49,283 bases of DNA, from contig JBAYRL010000010.1 of assembly GCA_041676705.1 (NCBI GenBank), positions 1-49,283 of the forward strand, written 5' to 3'. The notes under the pieces are model-generated. The model did no database searches. It saw nothing but the letters and a program-made list of their open reading frames with translations, and was not told where the DNA came from. Every line of letters starts with the position of its first letter. Positions within the stretch are counted from its first letter, which is position 1. Shown piece after piece: positions 49,121 to 49,283 of the stretch. The DNA is from Acidimicrobiia bacterium (lineage in GTDB: Bacteria > Actinomycetota > Acidimicrobiia > Acidimicrobiales > SKKL01). The position numbers and the translations under genes are program-made.

Positions 49121-49283
49121 TCAAGGTTCTACCACCAACACCGGCGTAAGCTGGTTGATCGTGTTCCCGATCCCCACCTGGCCATAAGTATTGTAACCCC
49201 AGCAATAGGCGTCACCATCCGTGGTCACCCCACACGTATGATTCCCGCCTGCAGTGATAGACACAAAACTGTGGTTACCTATC
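49121..49283 (-). CDS. RCC1-repeat prepilin-like protein, C-terminal end only
   Basis: 53 codons before the stop are visible; the gene continues past the right edge. It carries the RCC1 repeat signature (HTCGVTTDGDAYCWG, then GQVGIGN) and the same ending as the complete copy at 9286-10980 (QLTPVLVVEP). The frame is open in the visible part. With the copy at 28156-29523 this is the second RCC1-type copy on the right side of the composition switch. Confidence 0.85.
   Translation of the reverse strand, partial: IGNHSFVSITAGGNHTCGVTTDGDAYCWGYNTYGQVGIGNTINQLTPVLVVEP

Noticed and set aside
1..49283. tRNA, rRNA, tmRNA or RNase P RNA genes
   Set aside because: I read the intergenic regions for their hallmark motifs and found none; a covariance search would be needed to exclude degenerate forms.

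Overview
The window looks like chromosomal DNA of a moderately low-GC actinobacterium. The signs are a clpS gene overlapping a DUF2017-type gene, a PDZ-Lon membrane protease of the YlbL type, a PIN-PhoH ATPase, and a UvrD-like helicase with a long N-terminal extension. An Acidimicrobiia-like lineage is my best guess, but that is inference; no rRNA or tRNA gene is visible to settle it. No transposase, integrase, phage structural gene or CRISPR array was seen.

Left third (1-19.1 kb): an accessory surface region, mostly transcribed leftwards. It interleaves two gene families. The first is six intact paralogues (and one fragment) of an unrecognised 420-510 aa protein, probably alpha-helical-repeat, with a shared C-terminal signature (L-x-D ... 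S ... W ... L-x-P-x-W ... L). The second is a family of type IV prepilin-like proteins whose C-terminal half is a run of about 50-residue RCC1-type repeats. One copy (9286-10980) is complete, one runs off each edge, and at least three are broken by frameshifts, stops or deletions. One broken copy is fused to a piece of the first family. A SipW-type signal peptidase with a likely substrate (7232-8580) and a second SipW-type substrate (581-982) sit among them. Both substrates lie behind a duplicated, nearly identical leader.

Near 19.9 kb the plus strand changes abruptly from C/A-rich to G/T-rich, largely independent of gene direction. This is the skew pattern expected at a replication origin. 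A divergent sigma-70-like gene starts just to the right, and dnaN (beta clamp) lies 1.7 kb further on. No clear DnaA boxes or dnaA were seen.

Right part (20-49 kb): more ordinary genes. These are dnaN, an HTH protein, greA, PIN-PhoH, an RNB-type exoribonuclease with altered active-site residues, another broken prepilin-RCC1 copy, rtcB, an NlpC/P60 and VanY/lysozyme-like wall hydrolase pair, an ECF sigma factor with a membrane partner, a secreted crystallin-like protein, topoisomerase III, clpS-DUF2017, a UvrD-like helicase, a type II restriction-modification pair followed by another prepilin-like gene, a NarL-type response regulator, and the YlbL-type protease. Many genes end in strong, sequence-unique inverted repeats that look like Rho-independent terminators. 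Together the window suggests a cell investing in a variable pilus or adhesin surface, SipW-dependent secretion and wall remodelling, next to a possible replication origin.
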